This document shows positions 29,036 to 37,531 of a DNA stretch of 64,000 nucleotides, piece by piece; the stretch's first letter is position 1, and every line of letters starts with the position of its first letter. The position numbers and the translations under genes were made by a program. The DNA is taken from positions 1 to 64,000 of the forward strand of contig DAISXY010000016.1 in the NCBI GenBank assembly GCA_036825615.1. The letters are read 5' to 3'. Below the pieces are notes generated by a model. That model was not told the origin of the DNA. It saw only the letters and a program-made list of their open reading frames with translations, and did no database searches. This DNA is from JAICXG01 sp036825615. GTDB lineage: Bacteria > Verrucomicrobiota > Verrucomicrobiia > Chthoniobacterales > UBA10450.

Positions 29036-30241
29036 ATGATAAAGTTCTGTCTTCTCATTCACCATCGATTCGCCTTCGCGGCAGTGCGCTTCATGGCGGT
29101 AGTCGCAGGTTCAAAGCCGGCAATTTTTCTTCTTACGTCTGCTCTCCTGGCCTTGATGATCCCGCTGACAGCTTCAGCTGAAAAGAACAAGCCGAGCTCG
29201 AGTTCCCAGCTCTTTGTCGTGGCGAGCCTGTCAGATTGGGTTTCGGTAATCGATCCGGCCACAAACAGGGTAACGAATCAGATCCCGGTTGCCAGTCACC
29301 CGGTGCGACTGGCTATTACGCCAGATGGCCAAAAAGTGTATGTCTCGAGTGACACTGGCCACACGGTTTCGGTTATTGATGCCACCAGCAAGACTGTCAC
29401 CGCGACACTCCCGACGTCACCCGGTGCGCCCGAGGAAATTACCGTCACCCCGGACGGGGCCTACGTGTTTGTTTGCTATAGGTCCGCTGGGTTAGTCGGG
29501 GTGATCGACACAGCTACCGATACTTTCCTCACCCAGTTGCCCATCGACGGACAAGGCAAGGATGTGCTTGCGACCCCGGATAACCGGTTCGTCTATATCG
29601 CCGATTACACCGCCGATGAGGTGACTGTGATCGACAGAGCCACCTTTGCAATTAGCAATATCCCGACCCCGGCAGGCCCGCGTCGGTTAGCGATTAGTCC
29701 AAGCGGCGATCGTATCTATGCAGCCGATTTCCGTGGCAAATCGTTCTCGGTCATCGATGCGGCCAGCCAGACGCTGATTAAGAATATCGAGGTTGGGAAC
29801 AAGCCGCGAGGGATGGCGGTGACCCCGGATGGCAAAGAAATTTATGTCGCAAATGTGATTGATGATAATGTGTCTGTCATTAACAATGATGACCTGAGCG
29901 TCGTCGCGACGATTCCGGTAGGGGCGCAGCCCTGGCAGTTGATCAGCACCCCCGATGGCGTCTTTGTCTACGTATCCAATTCGCACTCACATACCGTATC
30001 GATCATTGCGACTGCAACGCACACGGTCGTCAATACGGTTCGGGTTGGAAGAGGAGCTTTCTTCTCAGTTATCAATCCAAGTCAGACGAAGTTCTACGTT
30101 TCCAACGCCCTGGACACGACAGTTGACGTGCTTGACCTGGCGACCCAGACACGTGTGGCAACAGTCATAGACGTAGGAGAACAGCCCTTTGATTTGGCGT
30201 TTGCCGTTCACCGGAGAGCGGCCAGCGGCCCTTCCCGCTGA
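29036..30241 (+). CDS. Exported YVTN-repeat beta-propeller protein
   Basis: About 401 residues from ATG 29036, chosen because GGAG lies 9 nt upstream; the frame is open to an ATG at 28973. After an N-terminal hydrophobic signal (FLLTSALLALMIPLTASA) it consists of about seven 40-residue repeats of the form VxVIDxATxxVxxxIPVGxxPxxLAxTPDGxxVYVSN. This is the YVTN/surface-layer propeller family. Such seven-bladed propellers act outside the cytoplasm as binding modules. No partner is evident from neighbours. Confidence 0.85.
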   Translation: MIKFCLLIHHRFAFAAVRFMAVVAGSKPAIFLLTSALLALMIPLTASAEKNKPSSSSQLFVVASLSDWVSVIDPATNRVTNQIPVASHPVRLAITPDGQKVYVSSDTGHTVSVIDATSKTVTATLPTSPGAPEEITVTPDGAYVFVCYRSAGLVGVIDTATDTFLTQLPIDGQGKDVLATPDNRFVYIADYTADEVTVIDRATFAISNIPTPAGPRRLAISPSGDRIYAADFRGKSFSVIDAASQTLIKNIEVGNKPRGMAVTPDGKEIYVANVIDDNVSVINNDDLSVVATIPVGAQPWQLISTPDGVFVYVSNSHSHTVSIIATATHTVVNTVRVGRGAFFSVINPSQTKFYVSNALDTTVDVLDLATQTRVATVIDVGEQPFDLAFAVHRRAASGPSR

Positions 30242-30430
30242 GAGACACGGGTACATCGCAGCCGGAGAGGGTTTCGCCATTCTCGAATTTCGAGCCGCGA
30301 TCCATCCCAATGACGGCAAAGGTGAGATGGGCGGACTGAAAGCCGCCTATAAGCCCGCAGATTGTTGCAGTGACTTACGTCTCCCGGGACTCGCAGTAAA
30401 TAAACCAAGTGAGGGAAGACTTCAGTCGGT

Positions 30431-32230
30431 TCACTTGGCTGCCGCCGGTTCGCCACCGCGGCGACCGCTCCCCGCCAGTGCTAGAATAACATCGGTCTTG
30501 GCCAGACTGCCGATGAGCCGGTGCACGCCTTCATCGGAAACCACCGGCAGGCGTTCGCCGCGGTGACGCGCGAAGCGGTCAAGCGCTTCATTTAAAGTCG
30601 CACTCGGCCGGATCACCGGGATATCTTCGCGCAGGATGTCTCCCGCAATCACTACCTCGGCCAGCTCGGGCGCGTTGAGATAGTTCTTGATATCGTGCAA
30701 AGAAATCGCGCCGATAAAACGGCCGTCGTCGGTGACGTAGAGATAGTTAAAGCGATTGGCGACGAATTTTTGGCCGATCTCGGCGAAGCGAGCGGTTGGA
30801 GTAACTGTGAGCGGGTCGGGTTTCATGAGGTCGCGGACGTGTAACTCGGCAAGCTGGTGGCGGTAGTCCCCTGCCCCTTTGCGTTTCAAGGCTTCGCTGT
30901 AGATCGAGCGTTTCTCGATCCCGACGGAAACATAGTAGCCGATGACGCACGCGAGCATGAGCGGGAGAATGATTTGGTAATCAAGGGTCAGTTCGAAGAT
31001 CATGATTATGGCCATGATCGGGGCATGGGTGGTGGCGGCGAGAAATGCGCCCATCCCGACAAGAGCGAAGGCGCTGGGGTTGATCGTGAGGTGAAGCGGG
31101 AGATGACCGGTCGCGGCGCCAAAAATGTAACCGAGACTGGCGCCGACAAAGAGGGTCGGTGTAAAGACGCCACCGACCGCGCCGGAACCGAAGGTTGCGG
31201 CCGTGGCCAGGACTTTACTGATGAGAATGAGCGCGACGATGTTCCAGCCCCAGTTACCCGCGAGGATCATGTTCACGGCGCTATAGCCGTTGCCGCAGAC
31301 TTCCGGGTGAAAGGTCGCGAGCACGCCCACGATCGCGCCGCCCGCGAGCATTTTCACGAAGACCGGTCCGGGCACGTGCCCGACCAAGCGCTCGCTGGCA
31401 TTGAGCAGACGCAGGAACCAGGGCGCGAGGAGGCCGGCAAAAAGGCCGAGCAAGAGATAGGGCACAATTTCCCAATCGGAATTGAGCTGGAAATGCGGGA
31501 TGGCGTAGATCGGGTCGCTCCCGATGAAAGCACGAACGGTCAGGGTCGCGACGACCGAAGCAAAGACGAGCGGGCCGAAGATTTCCATCGCGACGGAGCC
31601 GAGCACGATTTCGGCAACAAAGAGCGCGCCGGCGATTGGTGCGTTATAGGCGGAAGCAATGCCGGCAGCGGCGCCGCAACCGACGAGCAGGCGGAGGCGC
31701 GGTGTCGACCAGCCGCGCAGTCGCCCCAGGATCGAAGCGACGACGGAGGACAGTTGCACGAGCGGACCTTCGCGCCCGATCGATCCGCCGGAAGCAATCG
31801 TAAACATGGCGGAAAGGGATTTCACGATGCTGCGCCTGGTTGAAACCTTCCCGTCGCCGAGCACGACCGCTTCCATGTAATCAGAGGTGGTGACGCCGCC
31901 GTGCCAGCGCATGCCGAAGAAGAGGACGAGGCCGGCGCAAAAGCCGCCGAACGCCGGAATGAGCAGTCGCTGCCACCAGGATAGCTCCATGAAACTCTCG
32001 ACGAGCCCGGGGGTGGTGCTGCCAGTAAGCAGCTTGTGCAGCTCGCTTGTAAGATAACGAAACCCGACGGAAGTGAGCGCGCCGCCAAAGCCGATCACAC
32101 CTGCCCAGGCCAGTGTGATCTGGAGGTCGGTGGGATGAATAACCTCGGTAAACCAAACCCACCATTTCAGCCGGCGCAGCCAGCCGAGATGCAACCGCGG
32201 AGCGCCCTCGGGCGCAGGATTGATCGACAC
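30431..32230 (-). CDS. ClC-family chloride channel/antiporter with CBS pair
   Basis: 599 residues. The ClC selectivity-filter segments are visible: GSIGREGP (the GREGP gating Glu is present, which is compatible with H+/Cl- exchange) and AVGGVFTPTLFVGASLGY (GxFxP). About 12 hydrophobic helices span residues 30-450. Two C-terminal CBS domains (about 465-590; VRDLMKPDPLTVTPTARFAEI and ILREDIPVIRPSATLNEALDRF) probably sense adenine nucleotides or ionic strength. The protein ends in a basic, Ala-rich tail. Located in the inner membrane. It is convergent with the YVTN gene. Confidence 0.92.
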   Translation of the reverse strand: MSINPAPEGAPRLHLGWLRRLKWWVWFTEVIHPTDLQITLAWAGVIGFGGALTSVGFRYLTSELHKLLTGSTTPGLVESFMELSWWQRLLIPAFGGFCAGLVLFFGMRWHGGVTTSDYMEAVVLGDGKVSTRRSIVKSLSAMFTIASGGSIGREGPLVQLSSVVASILGRLRGWSTPRLRLLVGCGAAAGIASAYNAPIAGALFVAEIVLGSVAMEIFGPLVFASVVATLTVRAFIGSDPIYAIPHFQLNSDWEIVPYLLLGLFAGLLAPWFLRLLNASERLVGHVPGPVFVKMLAGGAIVGVLATFHPEVCGNGYSAVNMILAGNWGWNIVALILISKVLATAATFGSGAVGGVFTPTLFVGASLGYIFGAATGHLPLHLTINPSAFALVGMGAFLAATTHAPIMAIIMIFELTLDYQIILPLMLACVIGYYVSVGIEKRSIYSEALKRKGAGDYRHQLAELHVRDLMKPDPLTVTPTARFAEIGQKFVANRFNYLYVTDDGRFIGAISLHDIKNYLNAPELAEVVIAGDILREDIPVIRPSATLNEALDRFARHRGERLPVVSDEGVHRLIGSLAKTDVILALAGSGRRGGEPAAAK

Positions 32231-32428
32231 CTTTACGACCTGAGCCGATCAGGCGCGGGCGTCAAGCTGCGGATGCCGGTCCTTTGCCGGAGGTGGTCCC
32301 GGCAGGTCGAATTGCAATTCGCGTCGAAACCGGCCCTTTTCATCTCGAGGCGAGACGGCGGAGCGCTTTGGCGCCATCGCCGCGCTTGCCCTTTGCCGTT
32401 TCAAGCGACAATCTATCTTCACGAACCA

Positions 32429-32803
32429 ATGAAGCTCAGACTTTTGCTTCTTGTCCTTGTTACCAGTCCGCTCTTCGCCTCCGCCGCGCCGCGACTCAGC
32501 CAAATGCTCATCGGGACGTGGCATTATGCGGGAAAGGATGGGAGCTGCACTTACACGTTGCGCAGCGATGGTAGCTTTAGCGGCGAACTGAAGGCCAAGG
32601 GAAAGGTCAGTTGCCGCTTCTCGGGCCACTGGTCGATTTCTGGCAGCACCATTCACTACGAATACCGAAGCTCATCGCCCAAGTGCATCTCCGCCGGAAG
32701 CACGGATGACGACAGGTTGATCGAAATAAGTCCGGTCCACTTCCTGATCGTCGCCTTCGATGGTTCGCGCCGGGTTTATCGGCGGGTCGAGAGCGGCGAC
32801 TGA
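32429..32803 (+). CDS. Small exported protein, lipocalin-like
   Basis: 124 residues from ATG 32429, which places a signal peptide at the start (MKLRLLLLVLVTSPLFASA). The mature domain (LIGTWHYAGKDGSCTYTLRSDGSF, then RFSGHWSISGSTIHYEY) is of the lipocalin-like 'GTW...DGTF' type seen in many small secreted proteins of unknown ligand. The gene is followed after 3 nt by the LolA-like gene, so the two form an operon. Confidence 0.7.
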   Translation: MKLRLLLLVLVTSPLFASAAPRLSQMLIGTWHYAGKDGSCTYTLRSDGSFSGELKAKGKVSCRFSGHWSISGSTIHYEYRSSSPKCISAGSTDDDRLIEISPVHFLIVAFDGSRRVYRRVESGD

Positions 32804-32806
32804 TTC

Positions 32807-33667
32807 ATGCAAACGTGGCGGAATCTTTTCTTGTTCCTCGGAGTTATCGCACTTGCCACACCGGCCTTTGCGCAACTCGACCGCTGCCTGGAAGCGCATG
32901 GCGGCTTGGGCAAATGGCGAAGCTTTGGCGGAGTTGAGTACGACCTGACTTGGAAATCGCCACATGAGGAGACGAAAGATCATCAGCTTTTTGATTTGCA
33001 GCGCCGGACGGGAGTTATCACGAGCAACCGTGGGGAGCGGCCCGGGGGCGGGCCGGCTCCAAGCCCCTCGTCTGGAATTGCCAGCCCAACAGCTACAGCT
33101 TCGCCGGCTGCCCGAGGAAAGAGTTACATGATCGGAAATGACGGCAAGGAAGTGTGGGTGAAGCCGGGCCTGGACGCGCTCGGCGGTACACCGCCGCGCT
33201 TCTACATGAACACGCCGTTTTACTTCTTTGGGATGCCATTCGTCTTTGCCGATCCCGGGGCGAAACAGGAGTCACTGGGGACGAAGAAGCTCCAGAATAA
33301 AGACTATGAGACGGTAAGGATCACATTTGCCAAAGGGACGGGTGACAGCCCTGAAGACTATTATGTCGCCTATATCGATCCGCAGAGCTTCCAGCTCAGG
33401 ATGGTCTACTATGTTGTGACTTATCCGCGACTTCGCAAAGGCCGGCCAGTCTCACAACTTCAGCCGCACGCGATCCTTTTCGATCAATGGCAAACGGTCG
33501 ATGGATTGCTCATTCCAAAAGTTGCATCCTTTCACAAATGGAACGGGCACGAGATTGAAGGACAGTCCCTCGGGGAATTAAAGTTCGAGCATGTTCGCTT
33601 TACAAAGGAAGAGCCGGATCCATCGAAGTTCGCGAAACCTCCGGACGCTGTCGTTGCTCCTCTTTAG
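32807..33667 (+). CDS. Exported LolA/LolB-like protein with in-frame repeat insertion
   Basis: 286 residues with a signal peptide (about 1-22, ending PAFAQ). The remainder alternates beta strands typical of the LolA/outer-membrane-lipoprotein-sorting fold (FDLQRRTGVITSN, then YMIGNDGKEVWVKPG, PFYFFGMPFVFADPG, YYVAYIDPQSFQLRMVYYVVT, DGLLIPKVASFHKWNG). A 26-bp REP-like repeat at 33037-33062 is translated in frame as a Gly/Pro-rich insertion (ERPGGGPAPS) in what should be a loop. Function is probably lipoprotein or lipid handling in the periplasm, by fold only. It follows the small lipocalin-like gene with a 3-nt gap. Confidence 0.72.
   Translation: MQTWRNLFLFLGVIALATPAFAQLDRCLEAHGGLGKWRSFGGVEYDLTWKSPHEETKDHQLFDLQRRTGVITSNRGERPGGGPAPSPSSGIASPTATASPAARGKSYMIGNDGKEVWVKPGLDALGGTPPRFYMNTPFYFFGMPFVFADPGAKQESLGTKKLQNKDYETVRITFAKGTGDSPEDYYVAYIDPQSFQLRMVYYVVTYPRLRKGRPVSQLQPHAILFDQWQTVDGLLIPKVASFHKWNGHEIEGQSLGELKFEHVRFTKEEPDPSKFAKPPDAVVAPL
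33037..33062 (-). repeat. 26-bp REP-like repeat inside a coding sequence
   Basis: Reverse copy of the family starting TTGGAGCCGGC and ending GGGCCGC, differing from the copies at 23428-23506 and 62250-62353 at only a few positions. Translated in frame within the LolA-like gene. Confidence 0.75.
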
Positions 33668-33710
33668 CCGAGCAGAAACCGTGTCGCCGTAGCTCGACAG
33701 CTATGGAACC

Positions 33711-33742
33711 GCTGGAGCTGGATTTCGAGCTGTAACTCCAGC
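33711..33742. terminator. Hairpin between convergent LolA-like gene and nadK
   Basis: GCTGGAG (33711-33717) pairs with CTCCAGC (33736-33742), and the loop contains a further GAGCT/AGCTC-like pairing. It lies between two convergent genes and has no T-run, so its terminator role is a guess; it could be another dispersed palindrome. Confidence 0.4.
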
Positions 33743-33782
33743 GCAAACAACGGTACGCTGAGGACAGCGCCACTCAGTAACT

Positions 33783-34649
33783 TTAGATCGTGCTCCCACT
33801 CCACTTCAATTTCTGGCGCACCACACTGAAGAAGGAGGTCTGGGGCAGAACCGCGAGTGGCAGAATCTTTTCCGAGCGGCGAATAGCCACGACGGACTCA
33901 AACTCGAGCGGGACGGGACTGCGGCCATCGAGCGTGAGATAGATCGGGTGATTCGGTTCGCCCGGCTCAATCTCAATCACGGATCGATCTTCCACGATAA
34001 CGGAACGGTTGGTGAGCACATGTGGACAAATTGGTGTGATGACGAAGACACCCGATTGCGGGGCGAGAATCGGACCGCCGGCGGAGAGCGAGTAAGCGGT
34101 GGAACCGGTCGGGGTGGCGATGATCAGGCCATCGGCGTTGTATTCCGTGAGCGGCTCCCCATTGATTCGCGTGCGCAAACGAATGAGTCGCGAGATTTCG
34201 CCGCGACTGAGAACGACATCGTTGAGGGCCAAACCGGCCGGCCGTCTTTCGCCGGCGGTTACAATTTCAACCGATAGGAGCACGCGATCGCTGAAGGCAA
34301 TCTCATTGTTTACGATTGATTCGACGGCTTCACGATAGGCTGATGAGTTAAGGGTGGTAAGGAAACCGAGGGAACCGATGTTGATCCCAAAGATCGGTTT
34401 GATGATCTCGTTCAGACCACTAACGACCTGGAGAATGGTCCCATCGCCGCCCAGAGCGACGAGCAAATCAGCCGCCTCCCCGAGCTGCTCGATGGTGTGG
34501 CCCGGCTCTGCACCGATAAGCCCTGCGGTATCGGTTTCGAGCTGCACCTTGATCCCGGCGCGCTCGAACTCCCGATGAAGTTCGCTCACCAGCTCAGCCG
34601 CGCCCGGCTTACCGGTATGCGCAATCAGGCCGATCGTTTTCGGAGACAT
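33783..34649 (-). CDS. nadK: NAD kinase
   Basis: 288 residues. Phosphorylates NAD to NADP. Seen: the GGDGT motif (ALGGDGTILQVVS), NIGSLGFLTTL, the NADGLIIATPTGSTAYSLSAGGPI block, and the C-terminal beta-rich domain (TPICPHVLTNRSVIVEDRSVIEIEP). All are diagnostic. Its ATG overlaps the 3' end of tlyA by 25 nt, so the two are co-translated; tlyA-nadK is a common bacterial gene pair. Confidence 0.95.
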   Translation of the reverse strand: MSPKTIGLIAHTGKPGAAELVSELHREFERAGIKVQLETDTAGLIGAEPGHTIEQLGEAADLLVALGGDGTILQVVSGLNEIIKPIFGINIGSLGFLTTLNSSAYREAVESIVNNEIAFSDRVLLSVEIVTAGERRPAGLALNDVVLSRGEISRLIRLRTRINGEPLTEYNADGLIIATPTGSTAYSLSAGGPILAPQSGVFVITPICPHVLTNRSVIVEDRSVIEIEPGEPNHPIYLTLDGRSPVPLEFESVVAIRRSEKILPLAVLPQTSFFSVVRQKLKWSGSTI

Positions 34650-35368
34650 ATGAAAAATTCCTGGTTTCCGTCCGCCCCGGTGATAACCGAGGGAACGACG
34701 CCTTCGACTCGCGCGCCAATTCTTTCTGCAAAAACTGCGATCTTCTCCTGCGCCCGCTGATGCAAGACCGAATCGCGGACGATGCCACCGCGTCCGACAT
34801 CCTCGCGTGCGAGTTCAAACTGCGGTTTGATCAGCGCCAGGATCACACCGTCTGGAGTTAGCAAGTCAAAGGCGTTCGGCAAGATCAAAGTCAGCGAGAT
34901 AAAGGAAACATCGATCACGCAAAGCTCGATCGGTTCGGGAATTTCGGCGCGGGAAAGATGACGTGCGTTTGTCTTTTCGACCACGCTGACGCGGGGATCT
35001 TCCCGGATTTTCCACGCAAGCTGGCCGTGACCGACATCGACCGCGAAGACCCTGGCCGCGCCGTGTTGGAGCAGGCAGTCCGTAAAGCCGCCGGTGGAAG
35101 CGCCAATATCGAGGGCAATTTTGTTCTCGCAGGAAATGCCAAAATGGCTGAGCGCGCTTTCCAATTTCAGGCCGCCGCGACCGACGTAGCGAGCCCGGGC
35201 CGCGATGACAATGTGCATTTCCGGCGTGATCCGCTCGGAAGCTTTTGCAGCGCGATGGCCATTCACATTGACCTCGCCGGCCATAATTGCGGCTTGCGCC
35301 TGCTGCCGGGTGGCGAACAGCCTGCGTTGGACGAGCGCCTGATCGAGACGAAGGGACTTAGCCATCAC
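34625..35368 (-). CDS. tlyA: TlyA-family rRNA 2'-O-methyltransferase
   Basis: 247 residues. An N-terminal S4 RNA-binding domain (about 5-65; LRLDQALVQRRLFATRQQAQAAIMAGEVNVNG) is followed by an FtsJ/RrmJ-like Rossmann methyltransferase. Motifs are KIALDIGASTGGFTDCLLQHGAARVFAVDVGHGQL, CVIDVSFISLTLILP and the catalytic Lys in ALIKPQFE. Members methylate 16S and 23S rRNA and were historically called hemolysins. It overlaps nadK downstream. The DNA-level start is well supported by the S4 domain. Confidence 0.92.
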   Translation of the reverse strand: MMAKSLRLDQALVQRRLFATRQQAQAAIMAGEVNVNGHRAAKASERITPEMHIVIAARARYVGRGGLKLESALSHFGISCENKIALDIGASTGGFTDCLLQHGAARVFAVDVGHGQLAWKIREDPRVSVVEKTNARHLSRAEIPEPIELCVIDVSFISLTLILPNAFDLLTPDGVILALIKPQFELAREDVGRGGIVRDSVLHQRAQEKIAVFAERIGARVEGVVPSVITGADGNQEFFICLRKRSA

Positions 35369-35596
35369 CTTAACCCTTGGATTTTCAGGAACAGAACCAT
35401 GAACGGATTTTCCATGAAAACATCTCTAGATTCTTCAATACCAGGAGAAAATCTCGAAAGCCAACCTGCATCCGTTATCGAGGTTCATGCGACTGCAAAA
35501 CTTTGACAGGTATCCGGAAGTTCGGATCAAGAGATGCAAAGCATCGAAGCGGATCAAAGGATCACGTGTTTACAGTATAAACTAGGGATAAGAAAC

Positions 35597-35872
35597 TTAT
35601 CTTGAAACTGTTATTGACCTACTCCGTTCGGTTATTAGCATCTTGTCGATCGCCATGACGTCCTCAGCTGAAGCGCGGCGGCGTTGGTATTTTCGAAAGA
35701 TAATCTCCCGCAGCTCCCGCAAATCGTCGAGCAGCGGCACCTCGTAATAGGTCCAGCCATCTTCGTCCCGAAATTTCGCCTGGAACTTCCACTCCCCGCC
35801 AAATTTGTGCGCGCGCACCTCGCGTTTGCGACCCTCCTCGTCACGGGTCGTCCATATGTGTTGACTGCGCAT
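35597..35872 (-). CDS. Small conserved hypothetical protein
   Basis: 91 residues, highly charged, beginning MRSQHIWTTRDEEGRKREVRAHKFGGEWKFQAKFRDEDGWTYYEVPLLDDLRELREII. The aromatic/charged pattern (EWKFQAK...EDGWTYYE, then LRELREIIFRKYQRR) looks like a genuine small domain seen repeatedly in Verrucomicrobiota, but I know of no function. The preceding gap (35369-35596) has no visible feature apart from AT-rich sequence. Confidence 0.6.
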   Translation of the reverse strand: MRSQHIWTTRDEEGRKREVRAHKFGGEWKFQAKFRDEDGWTYYEVPLLDDLRELREIIFRKYQRRRASAEDVMAIDKMLITERSRSITVSR

Positions 35873-35931
35873 CGTTCCGGCTCCTTACATTAGCGCCTGA
35901 GCCGCGCAAGCTCGAAGCTCGCACCACCTGC

Positions 35932-36843
35932 ATGTTGAAAGATCCGGCCAGGCTATTGCTTTATCTCGCCGGCATCGTCCTGCTCGGGGCGCTGGCAGCC
36001 CCGCCGCTTTTCTGGTTCGCACAGGCGCTTGCCGGGCACGGAGTTTTGTCCGGCCTCGCTCGATACGATTTCGAGACCTACTTCCATCGCGCTCTCCTGA
36101 TTGCGGCCATCGTCCTCCTCTGGCCGCTGCTGCGGGTGCTGCATGTTTGCAACTGGCGCGATCTCGGGCTGGCGAAAAATCCGCGTCCTGCAACCGACAC
36201 ACTGGCCGGGTTTCTGATTGCCGCCGTTCCCCTGCTCTGCTGCGGCGCGGTCCTTGTCGCGCTCCACGTCTACTCGCTCCGGAGTTCGTTCCTGTGGTCA
36301 AAGATGCCTGCGGTGCTGGCCGCGACGTTCGCGGTGCCGGTGGTCGAAGAGATTCTCTTCCGCGGGTTAATTCTCGGAGTTCTCTTGCGCGGCTTTTCAC
36401 GTCTAGCCGCACTGCTCCTCACTTCGGCGCTCTTTTCCATCATTCATTTTCTGAAAGCGCCGGAAGCAACCACGCCTAACGACTCGGTGCGCTGGTTCTC
36501 CGGGTTCGTCTCGGTTGCGCATTCCTTCGGGCAATTCCGTGATCCGTGGCTTCTGCTCGCCGGATTCCTCACGCTTTTCATCATCGGCTGCATTCTCGCC
36601 GATGCCCGACTCGCCACCCGCTCGCTCTGGCTGCCGATTGGCTTGCATGCCGGCTGGATTTTCGGCAATGGCCTCTTCAGCAAAGCCGCCCATCGCGCAC
36701 TCCTTGCCCTGCCTTGGTTGGGGAAAGACTTGCTCGTCGGAATCGTGCCTCTTATCGTGGCGCTCGCCAGTTGGGCACTGGTGCGCGGCTGGCTCCGTTA
36801 TGCCGAGACTCGTGCTCCCGAATCCCTTTCCCGGACTCGTTAG
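35932..36843 (+). CDS. CPBP-family intramembrane metalloprotease
   Basis: 303 residues with about eight hydrophobic helices. The CPBP/Abi signature is present: EEILFRGLILGVLLRG (paired Glu and Arg), followed by SIIHFLK (first His) and LPIGLHAGWIFGNG (second His). This inner-membrane family includes CAAX-prenyl endopeptidase-like proteins; substrate unknown. The frame ends at 36843, overlapping the downstream comF gene by 44 nt, implying translational coupling. Confidence 0.88.
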   Translation: MLKDPARLLLYLAGIVLLGALAAPPLFWFAQALAGHGVLSGLARYDFETYFHRALLIAAIVLLWPLLRVLHVCNWRDLGLAKNPRPATDTLAGFLIAAVPLLCCGAVLVALHVYSLRSSFLWSKMPAVLAATFAVPVVEEILFRGLILGVLLRGFSRLAALLLTSALFSIIHFLKAPEATTPNDSVRWFSGFVSVAHSFGQFRDPWLLLAGFLTLFIIGCILADARLATRSLWLPIGLHAGWIFGNGLFSKAAHRALLALPWLGKDLLVGIVPLIVALASWALVRGWLRYAETRAPESLSRTR

Positions 36844-37528
36844 TCTGTTTTACCCAACGGCCTGCGCTGTTTGCACGCAACCGGTCGTTGCAGGTGAGAC
36901 TCTTTGCTCGCAGTGCGGCGAGGACGCGCCCCGCCTGCTCCCGCCTTTCTGCGCGAAATGTTCCCAGCCCTTTCCCGGCGCGATCAGCGATTCGTTCATT
37001 TGCGCAAATTGCAAAGGGCGCACCTTGCATTTCGATGCCGCGGTTTCCTGTTATCGGAGCCGTGGGGCGGTGCGAAAAGTCATTCACGATTTCAAATACG
37101 GCCGCCAGCTTCACCTCCGGCACCTGATCGGCCGCTGGCTCGCTGAGACACTCGCAGATCCGCGCCTCGCCGGGCGCCGCTTTAATTGCCTTGTGCCGGT
37201 GCCATTGCACGCCGCGCGCAAACGTGAGCGCGGCTTCAACCAGGCCGAACTGCTCGCCCTCCAGCTCCGTCGCCACAGCAGCATTCCGATGCGCGATCTT
37301 CTCCAGCGCGTCCGCTACACCACCACGCAAACGCAATTCGATCGTGACGAACGAATGCAAAATCTCAAAGGTGCGTTTCGTTTACGGCAGGGCTGCGACG
37401 TGCAAGGTTGGCGCGTGTTGCTGGTGGATGATGTTCTCACAACCGGCTCGACCCTGAGCGAGTGCGCTTCGGTTTTGAAAAAAGCCGGCGCCGTCTCGGT
37501 CCACGCCGCAACCGCCGCACGCGGCTAA
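36800..37528 (+). CDS. comF: ComF-family phosphoribosyltransferase-like protein
   Basis: 242 residues from the ATG at 36800. It has the N-terminal zinc-ribbon (CAVCTQPVVAGETLCSQCGED, then CAKCSQPF and CANCKGR). The PRTase fold follows with the PRPP loop VLLVDDVLTTGSTLSECASVLKKAGA. In naturally transformable bacteria ComF works in the cytoplasm in DNA import after uptake, although homologues also occur in non-competent species. It overlaps the CPBP gene and is followed after 3 nt by accD. Noteworthy because the window carries a DNA-uptake-like motif. Confidence 0.9.
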   Translation: MPRLVLPNPFPGLVSLFYPTACAVCTQPVVAGETLCSQCGEDAPRLLPPFCAKCSQPFPGAISDSFICANCKGRTLHFDAAVSCYRSRGAVRKVIHDFKYGRQLHLRHLIGRWLAETLADPRLAGRRFNCLVPVPLHAARKRERGFNQAELLALQLRRHSSIPMRDLLQRVRYTTTQTQFDRDERMQNLKGAFRLRQGCDVQGWRVLLVDDVLTTGSTLSECASVLKKAGAVSVHAATAARG

Positions 37529-37531
37529 GCC

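Noticed and set aside
30857..31843. Long open frame antisense to the ClC channel, rich in Asp/Arg/Glu
   Set aside because: Charged low-complexity reading, no start context, and ClC motifs are unmistakable on the other strand.
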